Part shown: positions 62,565 to 64,000 of the stretch, in pieces | Layout: every line of letters begins with the position of its first letter | Numbering within the stretch: the first letter of the stretch is position 1 | Origin: Echinometra lucunter | Lineage: Eukaryota > Echinodermata > Echinoidea > Camarodonta > Echinometridae | Reading direction: 5' to 3' | DNA length: 64,000 nucleotides | NCBI GenBank assembly: GCA_029962745.1 | Contig: CM057157.1 | Coordinates: 28,850,732-28,914,731, forward strand | Notes under the pieces: model-generated | What the model was told of the DNA's origin: nothing | Seen by the model: the letters and a program-made list of their open reading frames with translations, nothing else | The model's database searches: none | Translations under genes and position numbers: made by a program

Positions 62565-64000
62565 CACTATAGGCTAGGTAATGTCAAAAGGTGAAAAGTC
62601 CTTATTTATCATTTAACATAAAAACAAAGCAAGCAAAATGTAATTTTTTCGTTTGTATTATATCTGTTACATGTTTTCTTTAACTTCTGAAAAAATCACA
62701 ACAACGGTCATTGCTATTTGGGCGTAGGGCGCCCTCAAAGTTTTTTTTTTTTTTCTAAATTGTTAAATTCATCCTTCAAATTAGGCCATTAGTCCAAACT
62801 GGTAGCATGATTAAAATTAGTGATATTGTAGACATTTTAGAATATTTCAGGGCAGCCTCAGTGAAATTTCACTTCCAGAAGGCTATCAGGTCAAAATATG
62901 ATGGTGAAAATAAAGATAAACATCATTTTGCAACCATTTAGGGACACATAGTGACTCACACCCTACATTATGGAAACTATCTTGAAAACTGGAGATGACA
63001 TGAAGCTTTAATGGTTCTACATAGTCTACAATAGATTTTTCAAGGTTAATGCATTTAAGTAAAGTGATATCTTGACCTTGAAGATACAAAAAATATATAA
63101 TATTTATATAATATACACAAACAATGTGTGGTTCTCTTCCATAATTGGGATAACATTCCCATAAATGCGTATTGTGGTTAGCATTCAGATGTCGACATTT
63201 TCCATTTAAAAATGTGCTATTGATCTCATTTTTCTAATCTACGCGTATAACAGTGATATATATATATATATACACGCAAATTCAAATGACCTCATTAAAA
63301 AGCAAACAATTTACCTTTACTTGTCATCAAAGGAAGCCATGCCAAAATAAACCCCAGCAAAAATAAAGCGAGCGACTATAGCCAACAGACAGCATTGCTA
63401 AACACTATTTCAGGAAGGGCTCTCTTTAAAACTACTGCTTTTATGAGGCTTAGAGTGTAGAATATACTGTAGCCAACAATAAATAGTTTAAGCAACAATA
63501 TGGGTGTCAATTTGGGGAAGGGGGATGGGGATATATCCCCCAATATTGTTGGTAGGAAGATGGTCTGCATTAACACTGCCCCCAATAATTCACCATCAGA
63601 AATGATATAGCCCATACAGTTCCCTAAGAGTATTAAAAAAATAAAAAGGGAAGGGCAAATGGGGAAAAAAAAATCAAAGTAAAAAGGATAACGAAAAATT
63701 TTCCAGCACTGGCTCGCTTCGCTAGCTCACATTTTAAAGTATCTCTATTTGTGGTTAGATCGGTTTGCAACTTGTTTCTCTCTCTCTCTCTTTTATGGTA
63801 TACTATTCCTCTACTCACTGCCTTGCATTTTAAGTATCTTAACCAAAGCCGGTTATGTTAATATCCTTATGAAATGAAACTGATTTGCAACTAATGTTAT
63901 ACTATTCTTTTTGTCAAAAAATGATAGTAATAAAGGTGCAAGGAGTCGAGTCAAAGGAGTCATACACTCTTATTCCCTCAGCAAAAATTCAGCAAAAAGT
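62565..64000. other. No gene recognised
   Basis: AT-rich, with a (TA)n run at about 63257-63273 and short homopolymers. Small reading frames show no family resemblance. Confidence 0.4.

Overview
The window is animal nuclear DNA: AT-rich, intron-dense and crowded with short transposable elements. Two genes are complete and recognisable, and a third is partial. The gene content, intron style and dense palindromic MITEs suggest a marine invertebrate deuterostome, most likely an echinoderm such as a sea urchin. That assignment is inference from general character; no species-diagnostic sequence was identified. No bacterial-type features (operons, CRISPR, IS elements) are present.

Layout. (1) About 3.6-14.5 kb, plus strand: the 3' part of a gene for a single-pass membrane protein. 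It has a Thr/Ser/Pro stalk exon, a transmembrane exon, and two cytoplasmic-tail exons ending in a stop. Its 5' exons (probably an ectodomain) lie outside the window. (2) 14.5-26.0 kb: intergenic, filled with MITEs, foldback elements, tandem duplications and a decayed LINE fragment. (3) 26,044-40,750, minus strand: a complete ORC1 gene, reconstructed as 16 coding exons, 2,607 nt including the stop, 868 residues, with every intron GT-AG and every phase consistent. It carries the BAH domain, the acidic/basic linker, the AAA+ ATPase (Walker A and B, sensor motifs) and the C-terminal winged helix. (4) 40,751-41,098: a 348-bp divergent promoter with a perfect E2F-type site. (5) 41,099-55,278, plus strand: a complete PRPF38A gene, nine coding exons, 326 residues (PRP38 domain, acidic segment, RS tail). 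(6) 55.3-64 kb: mostly repeats, including a 161-bp satellite array inside a terminal-inverted-repeat element, a three-level nest of insertions, and one unassigned possible exon.

How the genes relate. ORC1 loads the replicative helicase at origins, and PRPF38A activates the spliceosome. As far as I know they are also head-to-head neighbours in the human genome, so this looks like an ancient linkage built on a shared bidirectional promoter.

Most interesting signals. The last coding exon of ORC1 has been tandemly triplicated beyond its stop codon (130-bp units). Internal empty-site comparisons within this one window prove TTAA target duplication for MITE families and resolve a Russian-doll insertion. 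A satellite array carries dozens of AGGTCA half-sites in DR1 spacing. A LINE reverse-transcriptase tail is open and in frame with an ORC1 exon.
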